Shown here piece after piece: positions 42,866-52,983 of a stretch of DNA of 64,000 bases (position 1 is the stretch's first letter; each line of letters opens with the position of its first letter). The position numbers and the translations under genes are program-made. Source of the stretch: Colletes latitarsis. Its lineage: Eukaryota > Arthropoda > Insecta > Hymenoptera > Colletidae. The notes under the pieces are model-generated. The model saw nothing but the letters and a program-made list of their open reading frames with translations. It searched no databases and had not been told where the DNA came from. The stretch covers positions 28,060,001-28,124,000 of the forward strand of contig NW_027488368.1 in the NCBI RefSeq assembly GCF_051014445.1, in the 5' to 3' direction.

Positions 42866-44744
42866 TAATTAATGGCCGCGCCAGCCTCCTCCCGGCCGTC
42901 CGTCCCCGTAGCACCGTCCACCTCCATGGAGGACGATGCCACCGCCCTCGGCACCGGAGCCGGTGCAACCCGCCTCTTCCTCTCCTTCCGGGAGGGGGGG
43001 GGGAGCACTTCTTGCTCCCCACCCTGTGATCGGCTGGCCTCCCCATGTCCGCACACAGCGGGCAGTGGGGGGCCGCCGAGCACTGGCTCGCACGGTGCTC
43101 TTTGGCACCGCAGCGGTAACACTGACCGCTGCGGTCCACCGGCGAGGTGCACCACTGCCTCACGTGCCCCAATTCGAGGCAGCGGTGACACTGGAGCGGG
43201 CGCGGCGCGAGGATTTCCACTCGCGCCGAAACCCACCCCACCAACACCCTCCCGGATTCCGCCACCTTACGGGCGGCGGAGAGGGGGCACCGGGCCCACA
43301 CCGACCCGAGGCCGGAGGGCGACCTGCGGATCTCTCCGATCCGCAGGTCCTCCACAGGACAGTACCCCGCCCTCGCAAGGGCACGGGACACATCCTGTGC
43401 GCTGACCGAGTCGTCCAGCCCACAAACGCGCATCTCCGTGCGCTTCGTGGGCCGGGCGACCCGGACACCTCGCTCGCCCAGCTGCTCCCGGAGCCTCTGG
43501 GCGAGACGATCCGCCTTCACGCCGCCTTCTGCACCGGGGATCTCCAGCAAGAGACCCCCGGTCACGGCCCTCTTCGCCCTCACGGAGGCGATGCCCAGCT
43601 CTTCCAGGGAGATATTCTCCCTGGCGAGCCGCATCGCCTCCGCGAGGGTCAGGTCGCCCCCCTGCGCAACGGTCAGCGTCACCGCTGCCGTTTTTGGGGG
43701 ACGACCTGGTCGTGCCTTCCCGACCTTCGCGGCCTTTACCTTGGCCGCCGGCGGCGGAGGCGGAGCCCGCGGTTGCGAGGCCTTCCTCGCCGCCCGCTTC
43801 GCCTTCCGCCCCACCACCTCACTCCACGCCACCCCCCCTTGGGAGGGTGCTGTGGAGGACGCGACCACCGCGACCACGGGTACACCACCCCCCTTGGGGG
43901 TCGCGACCCGGGGCCCTGGTGCCGCAACGCTGGGCGGAGCCTTCACTCCGCCCTTCTTTGCCTTCCCCGACTGTACCGGAACAGGTCGGGGAGGCACCGC
44001 CTTCCTGCTGACCGCTCTTCCGGCGAGGAGCTCCTCCCGGAAGGCGGCCAGCTTGCCATCAATCATGTCCCCAATCCTCCTCAGAAGATCGTCTTCTGAG
44101 GAGGACGGGGACTTCTTCACGGGCGGAGTGCGGGTGGAGGGGCCCGCGGTGCCCCGCACCACTGCCGCCGCACCCCGTTTATTTACCTCCGCCGAGGGAC
44201 GCGGCGGTGGAGGAGGAGGGAGGATGGGAGGGAGGGCCGCGCTGTTCCACAGCGCCTCTGCCCTCCTCCTCCCCTGTCGCTCCTCCTCCAACAGGAGCTG
44301 CAGACGGGCGTTCCGCCCTCTGAGCTCCCGCGCCGCCTCCCTCATTTCCTCCGCCGCGGCCTTCAGGGCCTCCGCGCCACCGCTTTTCTGCCCCTTAAAG
44401 GTGCAGGCAGCGGCGACTTTCTCCACCCGCCTCAGGGACGAGGAGATCCTCTCCGATATCTCCTCGGTCACCTCGTCCCTGAGGCAACTCAGCCTCACCG
44501 ACGGGCTCATCGCCCCGCCCACCTCGACGACGGCCTGCCCCGTCCTCTTCCTCTTAGAGCCTATGTGGCTCGTGCTGGAGGAGAAGGACGAGACCGACGC
44601 CGTCTCGTCGTCCTCCTCCACCCTCCACGAAGCCGGACCTGGCGCTGAGTGGGGCGCGAGCGCCGCCACCCTAACCCCAACCCCGTCTCCGTCCTCCCCA
44701 ACCGACAAAACCCGCCCCATCCCCATTTTATTTTCTGTGTCCAT
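42865..44744 (-). pseudogene. R1-2 ORF1, frameshifted in a G run
   Basis: Starts at ATG 44744 and matches R1-1 ORF1 almost throughout, including the three zinc knuckles (CHRCLELGHVRQWC, CYRCGAKEHRASQC, CPLCADMGRPADH). A homopolymer near 43004-43013 has ten G where R1-1 has eight (20084-20091). This shifts the last ~40 residues and lets the frame run on to 42738 over ORF2. The natural end, overlapping ORF2 as TAATG, is at 42865. The lesion lies after the zinc knuckles, so the protein might still bind RNA. It could also be a sequencing or assembly error in the run. Confidence 0.82.
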
Positions 44745-45127
44745 AATAATCCCACGAGATGGTCGGAAATAAAGGTCCACCCGGGCAGAGCCGCCTTACC
44801 CGGGTAAGCCTAATACTCCGGGGGTTCGGCAGGTTCCCCGGAGGTGGTCGCTTGGGATTGGGCCTTCTCCCCCAACCATGCATCCCATCGCCGCGCACCA
44901 TAGCTTAGGATTGGAGGGCGATTTTATAGAGTCGCCATATTCGTGGCCCAGGCGGTTAAGCTAAGACCCCCGTTCCTCCTGCCGTCACGTACCATTCACA
45001 AAACCAATAGGGAATTGTGAATGGGTCGTTGTGACGACCAACAGGAGGCTTACGGTGTGTGTATGACTCGGGTACCCCGGGTTCGTTAAGCCCGTACTGC
45101 AGCTGAAAGGCTGGCAGCCCCTGAGGG

Positions 45128-45208
45128 TAAGACGATCAATTGCTCGATTTTCGAGGGGAACAGATCACCGTTCGATTGCATGTGCGGAGACAACGACTGT
45201 AGTAGGAG
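45128..45208 (+). other. Leader upstream of capsid genes
   Basis: Short stretch between the R1-2 5' end and the small ORF. One plus-strand frame is open from the junction through 45200 but has no start of its own. It may be the tail of a gene removed when R1-2 arrived. Confidence 0.3.
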
Positions 45209-45415
45209 ATGCTTGTGCTGAACGAAGGGGAGCAAGTGAAACAGACGACGCATGAAAATAAAGAGAAGACAATTCAATCGCTTGCACACCACACTGTATC
45301 GAATATTGACTGTCTAAAACCATCAGGCGAGAGGACAATTCGATCACCCACAAAACTTACTGCATCGAATGTTGAATTTCTGAAATCGTTGGGTTTTGTT
45401 GTACGAAATGGCTAA
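45209..45415 (+). CDS. Small protein upstream of capsid gene, possibly truncated
   Basis: 68 codons from ATG 45209, ending ...ASNVEFLKSLGFVVRNG. The frame is preceded by stops. The stop codon (45413-45415) overlaps the start of the capsid gene: ATG at 45408 within ATGGCTAA. It contains two related segments (QSLAHHTVSNIDCLKPSG and SPTKLTASNVEFLKSLG), suggesting an internal duplication. Tight overlap with the next gene suggests a real, co-expressed small ORF. Function unknown. Confidence 0.45.
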   Translation: MLVLNEGEQVKQTTHENKEKTIQSLAHHTVSNIDCLKPSGERTIRSPTKLTASNVEFLKSLGFVVRNG

Positions 45416-46613
45416 TATCTTAAACATTGGAAGCGAACCGATCTTTGATGATCGCATTGTCAAGATTGAGACTCACACATACAACCCATACGCCAACACA
45501 ACGTTTGGACACAACGATGAGATACGAATACCTATACAACAGCAGGATTTATACACGCTACCATGTGAGAGCTTTCTATACGTTGAAGGAAGATTCATAG
45601 TAAAGAAGCCAAACAATGAGTTGGATGCATTCCTTGGAAATAATTGTGTTGCGTTTATGTTTGATGAAATTCGATATGAACTCAATGGTGTGGAGATCGA
45701 TCGTAACAGAAACGTTGGGATAACAAGTACCATCAAAACATTTGTGTCCTCAACATATGACAAATCGTTAATTTTACGGAATGCTGGATGGGCCGCACAA
45801 TCAAACATACCGACAGGTTACTTTAACTTTTGTGTACCGCTCAATATGCTGTTGGGGTTTTGCGAAGATTACAAGCGTATAGTAGTCAACGCTCGACATG
45901 AACTCATCCTTATACGCGCTCGCAATGATAACAACTGCATCATTGCAAATTCCGCGCTGGAGCCGGAGATCGAATTACTAAAGATACAGTGGCGAATGCC
46001 GCGCATTATACTGAATGATACGAATAAACTATCGATGTTGCGGATTTTGGAAAGCGGACAATACCTAAGCATGAGTTTTCGTTCGTGGGACCTGTACGAG
46101 TACCCATTATTGCAAAGTACAACAAAACATTCGTGGGCTGTTAAAACTGCAACTCAGCTGGAGAAGCCGCGATACGTCATTTTTGCGCTGCAGACTGGTC
46201 GGAAGAACAACATGTCTAAAGATGCAAGCAATTTCGATGAATGTAACTTGACCAATGTGAAACTGTATCTAAACTCTGACTTTTATCCATATGATGACTT
46301 GAATCTTGATTTTGATAAAAACAGATATGCCATTCTTTTTGATATGTATGCACGTTTTCGTAAAGCTTATTATGGATACGACAGTTACGAAACGCTTTGC
46401 AACAGGGAGAACTTTTCGTTGTATGGACCGTTTGTAGTCATCGATTGTTCGAGACAGAACGAATCAATCAAGAGCGCTACCATAGATGTGCGAATAGAAT
46501 TTGATTGTAAAGAAAACGTGCCAGCAAATACTACCGCCTATTGTCTTATTTTACATGATCGTGTTGTCGAATACTGTCCACTGTCCAACGTTGGATTATA
46601 TATATATATATAA
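45408..46613 (+). CDS. Double-jelly-roll-like major capsid protein of Polinton type
   Basis: Start set at ATG 45408; a TTG four codons upstream opens the same frame. About 401 residues, predicted beta-rich. Motifs such as NDEIRIPIQQQDLYTLP, SFLYVEGRFIV, FMFDEIRYELNGVEID and NVGITSTIKTFVS resemble capsid-like proteins found repeatedly with Polinton integrases in insect genomes. By that family resemblance it would form the virion shell, if the element makes one. The frame is intact although the ATPase gene next door is destroyed. The C-terminus (PLSNVGLYIYI) is read through a (TA)n run at 46600-46610, so the true end may differ. Structure prediction would settle the fold. Confidence 0.7.
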   Translation: MANILNIGSEPIFDDRIVKIETHTYNPYANTTFGHNDEIRIPIQQQDLYTLPCESFLYVEGRFIVKKPNNELDAFLGNNCVAFMFDEIRYELNGVEIDRNRNVGITSTIKTFVSSTYDKSLILRNAGWAAQSNIPTGYFNFCVPLNMLLGFCEDYKRIVVNARHELILIRARNDNNCIIANSALEPEIELLKIQWRMPRIILNDTNKLSMLRILESGQYLSMSFRSWDLYEYPLLQSTTKHSWAVKTATQLEKPRYVIFALQTGRKNNMSKDASNFDECNLTNVKLYLNSDFYPYDDLNLDFDKNRYAILFDMYARFRKAYYGYDSYETLCNRENFSLYGPFVVIDCSRQNESIKSATIDVRIEFDCKENVPANTTAYCLILHDRVVEYCPLSNVGLYIYI

Positions 46614-46657
46614 TAGGCGGACACGCCGCATTGCAGCATAGTTTCAAAGATATTTTC

Positions 46658-47143
46658 ATGATGGTACCAACATTTGTCGACATACAAGGATTCGTTAGCG
46701 ACACAGAGTTTGTTGTAAAGGAAGTGGCAGTGCTGAAAAAAGGAAGCACTCTAGCGCATTATATCTTCCAAAGTCCATATCCATGGTGTTTATTATCTGC
46801 GCCCGATAAATCACGAGCTACTTGGGTGACGAAGAATCATCACGGACTGTCGTGGGACGACGGTTTTATATCCTACAGCATGAGCAAAATGCTTATTACA
46901 TCGGCAATAGAAGATGAGTCAAACCCAATCGTCTATGTAAAAAGGCTTCAAAAGCGTGATTGGTTAACCAACATGGTGGCTGAACATATTAATGCTGAGA
47001 ACATCGATGCTGATTATGGTGATATTGAATGCTTAAAAAATCTTGATTGTGTAAACACATGGCGATGTGGTAACAATAAAAAGACATGCGCTATGCAAAA
47101 TGTATTTAAATTATACAATTGGTGGTTAAAATATCAAAAATAA
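46658..47143 (+). CDS. Polinton-associated 162-aa protein
   Basis: First ATG at 46658 (MMVPTFVDIQGF...); 162 residues. Conserved-looking stretches are FVDIQGFVSDTEFVVKEVAVLKKG, HHGLSWDDGFISY and PIVYVKRLQKRDWL. I have seen this arrangement next to insect Polinton capsid genes. The acidic FVDIQGF strand, the KEVAVL strand and the later VYVKR segment could suit an RNase H-fold, exonuclease-like domain, but a full catalytic set is not evident. It ends 7 bases before satellite, so the C-terminus may be trimmed. Function unassigned. Confidence 0.55.
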   Translation: MMVPTFVDIQGFVSDTEFVVKEVAVLKKGSTLAHYIFQSPYPWCLLSAPDKSRATWVTKNHHGLSWDDGFISYSMSKMLITSAIEDESNPIVYVKRLQKRDWLTNMVAEHINAENIDADYGDIECLKNLDCVNTWRCGNNKKTCAMQNVFKLYNWWLKYQK

Positions 47144-47149
47144 ATGTAC

Positions 47150-48635
47150 CACTTTCTTACTACATTCCTGCTTTCCTCGTAACTTACCGCTTTCTTACTA
47201 AGTTACTGCTCTCTTACTAGCCGAATGCTTCCTTGCTAGCTTCCTGCTTGCTTACTAGCTTACTGCTTTGTTGGAATCTTACTGCTTTGTTACTAGCTTA
47301 CCGCTTACTTTATAGATGATTGCTTCATTACTAGCCTGCTGCTTGCTTTCTAGCTTACTTCTTGCTTACTAGCTTGCTGCTTGCTTACTGGCATACAGCT
47401 TCCTTACTAGCTATCTGCCTTCTTACTAGCTTGCGGCTTGCCTGCTAGCAAACTTATTTGCTTACCATCATACTGCATGCTTACTTGCACACTGCTAACC
47501 ACCTAGCTCTCTGCTCGCTTACCAGCTCACTTGTTGCTTTGTTGCTCACTGCGTCCTTACTAGCTTACTGTTTGCTTACTAGCTCACTGCTTGCTTGCTA
47601 GCATACTCAATTTGTACTAGCTAAGTGCTTTCTCACTAGCCAGCTGCTTCCTTACTAGCTTACTGGTTGCTTACTAGCTTACTAAAGGCTTACTTGTTAA
47701 CTGCTTTCTTACCTGCTTACAGCATTGCTTACTAGCTTACTTGTTGCTTACTAGCGTGCTGCTTACTTACTATCATACTGCGTCGTTACCAGCTTCCATC
47801 TCGTATTCTGGATCTCTGCTTGCTTACGAGATTACTGCTAGCTTACTCGCTTACTGATTGCTTAGTAGCTTACTGGTTGGTTACTAGCTTCCTGCTTGCT
47901 TACTAGCATACTGCTTCCTTACTAGCTCCCTATTCGCTTACTAGCTCACTGCTTCCTTACTAGTATCCTGCTCGCATCCTAGCCCATTGCTTCCTTACTA
48001 ACATAATGCTTGCTTACTAGGTTACTTCGTCCTTCCTAGCATGCTGCTTTCTTACTAGCTAGCAGCTTCCTGAATAGACTGCTGATTGCATACAAGCTTA
48101 CAGTTTGCTTAGTAGCTTGCTGCATGCTTTCTAGCTTAGTGCTCGCTTATTAGATTGCTGCTTGCTTTCTAGCTTACTGCTTACTTACTAGCATACTGCT
48201 TCCTTACTGACATTCACCTCTATACTAGCCCGCTGCTCCTTTAATAGCAAAGTGATTTGTTACTTACTTACAGCTTGCTTATTAGCTTACTGCTTGCTTA
48301 CTACCTAACTGCTTTCTTACAACACTCCTGCTTTCCTCTTAACTTTCTTCTTTCTTGCTAGCCAGCTGCTTGCTTACTAGCTTAATGCTTGCTTACTATC
48401 TTGTTGCTTGCATACAGGCTCGCTGCTCGCTTACTAGCTTAGAGCTTGCTTACTAGCTGGCTGTTTCCTTTTTAGCTTACTGCTTGCTTACTGACATACT
48501 GCTTTCTTACTAGCCAGCTGCTGGTTTACTACCTTACTGCTAGCGTACCCGCTTACTGCTTGCTTACTGGCCTGCTGCTTGCTTTGTAGCTTAGTGCACC
48601 CTTACTAGCTTCCTGCTCGCTCACTGGCTCACTGC
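47150..48635 (+). repeat. 19-bp satellite array S6
   Basis: Satellite in the CTTACTAG orientation between the Polinton remnant and R1-4. Units are strongly diverged. No gene seen. Confidence 0.88.
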
Positions 48636-49818
48636 TTTTTTTTTTTTTTTTTTTTTTGTCGTGGGGAAAATCTTCGAAAGACTCCCTCCCACCTCCTTGG
48701 GGAGAGGTGGGAGGGGTGTGTGGGATTCCCCGCGCCCGTACAACGACAGGCGCGGGACCTACCCACTAAAAACCCCACGGTGACCCTTCGGCACGCTTTG
48801 GGAGGATACCGGGAATCGCTCGAAGCATTCTTCCGGTATCCTCCCCGTGCCCGCGCTTTCGCGCCCATCCCCCGGGGGGACAATCGGTCCCCCCAGTAGA
48901 CACACTGCCTCATAGCGGCGGGACGGGGCCACTCCATCCCGCCGCTATCCGTCCCGGGGCCGCGTTTAGTGGCGGCTGCGAGCCCCAACTCGCAACCGCC
49001 CGCGACCCCGTTTCCACCCCTCGGCGGCCGGGCGTTCATGGCCGCACTAGACCGCCGAGGGTGCCTCCCCTTGCGTCGGACCGGTAGGGGGAGGCACTCC
49101 TACCCCCAACCGGTCCGACCCGGCGCCGCCTGGCGGGAGGAGGGTCCCCTCAGGACCCCCCTCCCAGCCTAGGTCATCCGCCACGCCGAGGCGGCCGCCC
49201 GCGACGCCTCGCGATCGGGCACGACCTCGGGCCACCGCACGAGCGCGAGCTTCAGCGCGCCGCTGAAGCTCGCGCTCCCTCCCCGCGGCCTCCTTCTGCA
49301 ACATTACGTTCTCGCAGAAGGAGGCCACGGCCCTCCACTTCTCCTCGCTGCCGAGCATGGCGCGCACCACGCCCGGCAGCGAGACTTCCCGCCCGACGAC
49401 GCCAACCAGGACACGGCGCTCCCCCTCCCACGCGGGGCATACCTCCAGGGTATGATCCGCCGTGTCCTGCTCAGCGTCGCAGTGGCAGCAACGCGCCGTC
49501 GGCTCCTTCCCTATCCGGCACAGGTATCTTCCGAAGCTGCCATGCCCGGAAAATACCTTTGCCAGCCGGTAGGTGAGGCTGCCATGGCCTCTGTCCAGCC
49601 ACTCCTTCAGGAGTGGCCGAACAGCCCCGACAGTCCGGTGCCCCGCGGTTGGCAGAGCCAGCCGCTCCTGCCACGCGAGCAACACGGACTGCCGGGCCTG
49701 GCGTTTCAAATCGCCCCAAGCAGGTTCCTGCCCGCCCGGGACCGCCCCCACCCCCGCGCGACGGTCGACGCGGTGCCGGTACATCACCGCGTGCGACCGC
49801 GCGAGCAGGTCCATGGGC
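48636..49818 (-). mobile_element. 5'-truncated R1-clade element (R1-4)
   Basis: Poly(T) at 48636-48657, then the conserved 3' UTR hairpins and the ORF2 C-terminal coding region. It is cut at 49818 (...CCATGGGC) and joined to satellite ACTATCTTACTG. Very close in sequence to R1-1 and R1-2. A target duplication cannot be read with confidence in the repetitive flanks. Confidence 0.9.
49229..49818 (-). pseudogene. R1-4 ORF2 C-terminal fragment
   Basis: About 200 residues from DLLARSHAVMYRHRVD through the CHCDAEQDTADHTLEVC cluster. A 1-base deletion near 49219 (GATCGGGCACGACC versus GACCGGGCGACGACC) shifts the end, so the frame runs on through the 3' UTR. No endonuclease or RT core remains. Confidence 0.8.
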
Positions 49819-51663
49819 ACTATCTTACTGCTTGCTTACTAGCATACTGCTTCTCTACTAGCTTCCTGATCGCTTACCAGCTCACTTCTTACCTGCTAAC
49901 TTACTGCTTGCTTTCTAGCTTACTGCTTGCTTACTCGCTTCCTGCTTGCTTGCTAGCTTGCTGCATACTTCCTATCTTACTGATATCTTGCTAGCTACCT
50001 GTTTTCTTACTAGCATCCTGCTTGCATACTAGCTTATTGCTTGCTTACTAGCATACTGCTTTGGAACTAGCTTACTGCCTACTTACTAGCTTACAGCTTT
50101 CTTACCAGCTAACTGCTTGCTTACTAGCTCACTGCTTGCTTACTAGCATACTTCTTCCTCAATAGCTAACTGCTTTCTTACTAGCCAGCTGCATTCTAGC
50201 TAGCCTGCTAGTTGTTAACTAGCTTACTTGTTGCTTACAGTCTTACTGCCTGCTTACTTGTATACTGCTTCCTTATTAGAGTCCTGCTCGCTTACTAGCT
50301 CACTGATTGCTTACTAGGTTACTGCATGATTACTAGCTTACTACTAGTTCACTAACTAACTGCTATCTTACCAGCTTACTTGTTGCTTACTAGCGTACTG
50401 CATTCTTACCATCTTACTGCTTGCTTAGTAGATTACTGGTTGCTTACTAGCATACTGCTTGCTTACTAGCATAATGCTTCCATGCTTACTTCGTGCTCGC
50501 TTACTAGCTCACTGCATGCTTACAGGCTTACTGCTTGTTTCCTAGCTTAATGCTTGCTCAATAGCTAACTGCTTCTTAATAGCTTGCTGCTGGCTTACTA
50601 GCACACTTGTTGCCTTGAATCATTCTGCTTGCTTACTAGCATTCTGCTTTTCTACCAGCATACTGCTTTCTGACTAGACTGCTGCTTGCCTACTTGGTCA
50701 CTGGTTGCTTACTAGCTTGCGGTTTGCTTACTAGCTTACTGCTTTGTTACTATCACACTGCTTTGTTACCAGCTTATTGCTTGCTTGCTAGCTTACAGAT
50801 ATTTTAATCGCTTACTGCTTAATTGCTAGCTTAGTGCATGCTTCCTAGCCAACTGCTTGCTTACTATCATGCTACTTCCTCAGAAGCTAATTGCTTTCTT
50901 ACTCGCCTGCTGTTTGCTTACTAGTTTACTTGTTGCTTACTAGCTCACTGCTTGCTTGCTCCCTTTCTGCTTGCTTACTAGCTTGCTGCTTGCTTACCAG
51001 TTTGCTGCTTGCCCGCTAGCCTACTGCTTCCTTAGTAGCTAACTGCTTCCTTACTAGTCTGCTGCTTGCTTACTAGCTTACTGGTTGCTTACTAGCATAC
51101 TGGTTGAGTACTGGCCTACTGCTTGCTTACTAGCATAATTCTTCCTTACTAGCTTACTTCTCGCTTACTAGCTCCCACCTTGCTTGCTAGCATACTGCTC
51201 TCCTACTAGCTTATAGCTTTCTGACTACCCTGCTGCTGGAGTACTAGCTTACTGCTTGCTTACTAGCTTGCTGCTTGCACTCAAGCTTCCTGCTTGCTAT
51301 CAATCTTACAGCTTGCTTACTAGCATTCTGCTTTCCTACTAGCTTACACCTTTCTGACTAGCCTGCTGCTTTCATGCTAGCTTACTGCTTGCTTACCAGC
51401 TTACTGCTAGCTTACTCGCTTACTGCTTGCTTACTAGATTCTTCCTCGCTCAGTAGGTGACAGCTTGCTTACTGGCATACCGCTTGCTTACTAGCTTAGG
51501 GCATGCTTACTAGCTTGTTGCTTGCATTCTAGCTTACTGCTTGCTTACTAGCATATCGCTCCCTTACTTGCTTCCTGCGCGCTCTGTAGCATGCTGCTTC
51601 CTTACTCTCTGCCTGCTCGCATACTAGGTCACTGCACTCTTACTAGCCTGCTGGTTGTTTCCT
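49819..51663 (+). repeat. 19-bp satellite array S7
   Basis: Same satellite, CTTACTAG orientation, ending CTAGCTT immediately before an LTR fragment, the same boundary sequence as at 25301. No gene seen. Confidence 0.88.
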
Positions 51664-52016
51664 AGCTTTGTTTAAATATATTAAAAAACTATTTATAATC
51701 GCGTTCGTCTGAAATATTAAATTCTCGGTTGCGATTCCCGTATCCGTTTGTGTACATGACACTGCGGAATGTTAAGCGTCTGTCAGGTTCGTTGAACATT
51801 CGGACGATTTAAAACCGCGGCCGTTTACGTGTTTTTGTACGCAGACCTCACGCGAAGATTCGCTTCGCACCGGTTTAAACGGTATCGTGACGTCAGCGTC
51901 GAGAGAGAGAACCGTATGATATATTGAAAAGAGATCGAGAGCTGAATTCGGCAGCGCCGCGTCGCGACGACAAGGCACGACCGAGTCTTCGTCTGTCGAT
52001 CCGCGACGATACCCGC
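51664..52016 (-). mobile_element. Diverged 3' fragment of the ~1.9 kb LTR family
   Basis: Begins TTGTTTAAATAT. In reverse complement it follows the final ~300 bases of the LTR at 1444-3334 (shared blocks around the ACCGCGG...TTTACGTG motif and the GGCGCTGCCG end), with considerable divergence. It ends at about 52016, where R1-clade 3' UTR begins. Confidence 0.7.
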
Positions 52017-52361
52017 AATTCGCAATCGCCTGCGACCCCGTTTCTACTCCTCGGCGGCCGGGAGCTCATGGCCGCTCCAGGCCACCGAGGGTGCCTCCCC
52101 GTGTCCCCCACCCGTGACCCACCCGGTCGGACCCTTCGCCGCCTGGCGGGAGGAGGATCCCCTCAGGACCCCCCTCCCAGCCAGGGTCATCCGCCGCGCA
52201 AAGGCGGCCGCCCGCGACGCCCTCGCGCCACCATACGAGCGCGAGCCTCAGCGCGCCGCTGAAGCTCGCGCTCCCTTCCCGCGGCCTCCTTCAACAGCAT
52301 TACGGTCTCGCAGAAGGAGGCCACAGCCCACCACTTCCTCACGCTGCCGAGCATGGCGCAC
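52017..52361 (-). mobile_element. R1-clade fragment (R1-5), 3' UTR and ORF2 end
   Basis: Matches R1-1 from about 16577 to 16960 with deletions (for example part of the TCGGACCGGT hairpin). No poly(A): the 3' side is fused to LTR sequence, as in R1-A at 10588. It ends in GAGCATGGCGCAC, joined to satellite. Confidence 0.8.
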
Positions 52362-52648
52362 TAGCATACTACTTGCTCACTAGCTAACTGCTCTCTTACC
52401 AGCTTACTGCATGCTTACTAACTTACTTGTTGCTTACGAGCTTATTACTTGTTTACTATCATGCTGCTTCCTTACTAGCTTCCTGCTCGCTTACTAGCTC
52501 ACTGCTTGCTTACTGGATAACTGGATACTTACTAGCCTACTGCTTGCTCACTAGCATATTGCTTCCTTACTAGCTTCCCGCTCGCTTACTAGCTAACTGC
52601 TTTCTTACTAGCATGCTGCTAGCTTAATAGCTTACTTGTAGCTTACTA
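52362..52648 (+). repeat. 19-bp satellite array S8, gypsy insertion target
   Basis: CTTACTAG-orientation satellite that ends at the gypsy 3' LTR terminus (TGTAGGAAATG at 52649). Confidence 0.85.
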
Positions 52649-52945
52649 GTGTAGGAAATGAAATTAAAATAGAATAAAAGATGTTAAGTTTATTTGAACA
52701 TGAAATAAAATAAAGGTTGTAAGAAATATAACTCGCTACGTCTTAATTCGCTCGTGTGGACTCTTCGACGGTTCGCTCGACTCTGCCCTTTTTCCCAGGG
52801 CCAGCCACGTGCGTTTTCTAAACGAATGACGCCACTCGCAACATTGGCGGCATCGGCATCGATACCATTGCATAAACAATCATTCGGCTCCAAGCATTCG
52901 TCGCTTACTCATACCACTCATGATTCACACATACCATACACACAC
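52649..52945 (-). repeat. Gypsy 3' LTR (right arm), inner boundary uncertain
   Basis: The outer end reads ...TTTCCTACA in sense and matches the LTR end at 1-55. The inner end is not clear. A purine-rich tract (GGGAAAAAGGGCAGAG in sense, 52781-52796) could be the polypurine tract, which would make a short ~130-bp LTR. Alternatively a TG within 52900-52950 starts a ~300-bp LTR. A CA-rich microsatellite lies at 52926-52955. Confidence 0.5.
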
Positions 52946-52983
52946 ACACACCACATTCGGCCATCCTGCAGAGATATCTGCCC

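Larger units (their letters stand above)
39140..45127 (-). mobile_element. Nearly intact full-length R1-clade element (R1-2)
   Basis: 5988 bp, minus strand. Poly(A) appears as T-run 39140-39166; the 5' terminus at 45127 is the same as in R1-1 (CCCTCAGGGGCTG in sense). Flanks are Polinton sequence on both sides: the ATPase gene to the left, the capsid-gene leader to the right. The left flank (...CATGCGGAC) and right flank (TAAGACGATC...) share no target duplication. Confidence 0.92.
34400..47149. mobile_element. Maverick/Polinton-type element remnant, split by R1-2
   Basis: A contiguous set of AT-rich genes with the hallmarks of a Polinton: a retroviral-type DDE integrase with chromodomain-like tail, an FtsK/A32-type packaging ATPase half, a double-jelly-roll-like capsid protein and several small conserved partners. 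Minus-strand genes lie at 34561-39139 and plus-strand genes at 45209-47143. Missing from view: protein-primed DNA polymerase B, adenain-type protease, terminal inverted repeats. The right end runs into satellite at 47150. Boundaries are approximate. Confidence 0.8.

Noticed and set aside
39130..45135. A target-site duplication around R1-2.
   Set aside because: Left flank CATGCGGAC and right flank TAAGACGATC share nothing beyond chance; not reported as a duplication.
52690..52893. A 67-codon frame in the gypsy 3' region that might be a short env or accessory gene.
   Set aside because: It overlaps the probable LTR, has no signal peptide or membrane segment, and lies after the pol stop in LTR-like sequence.
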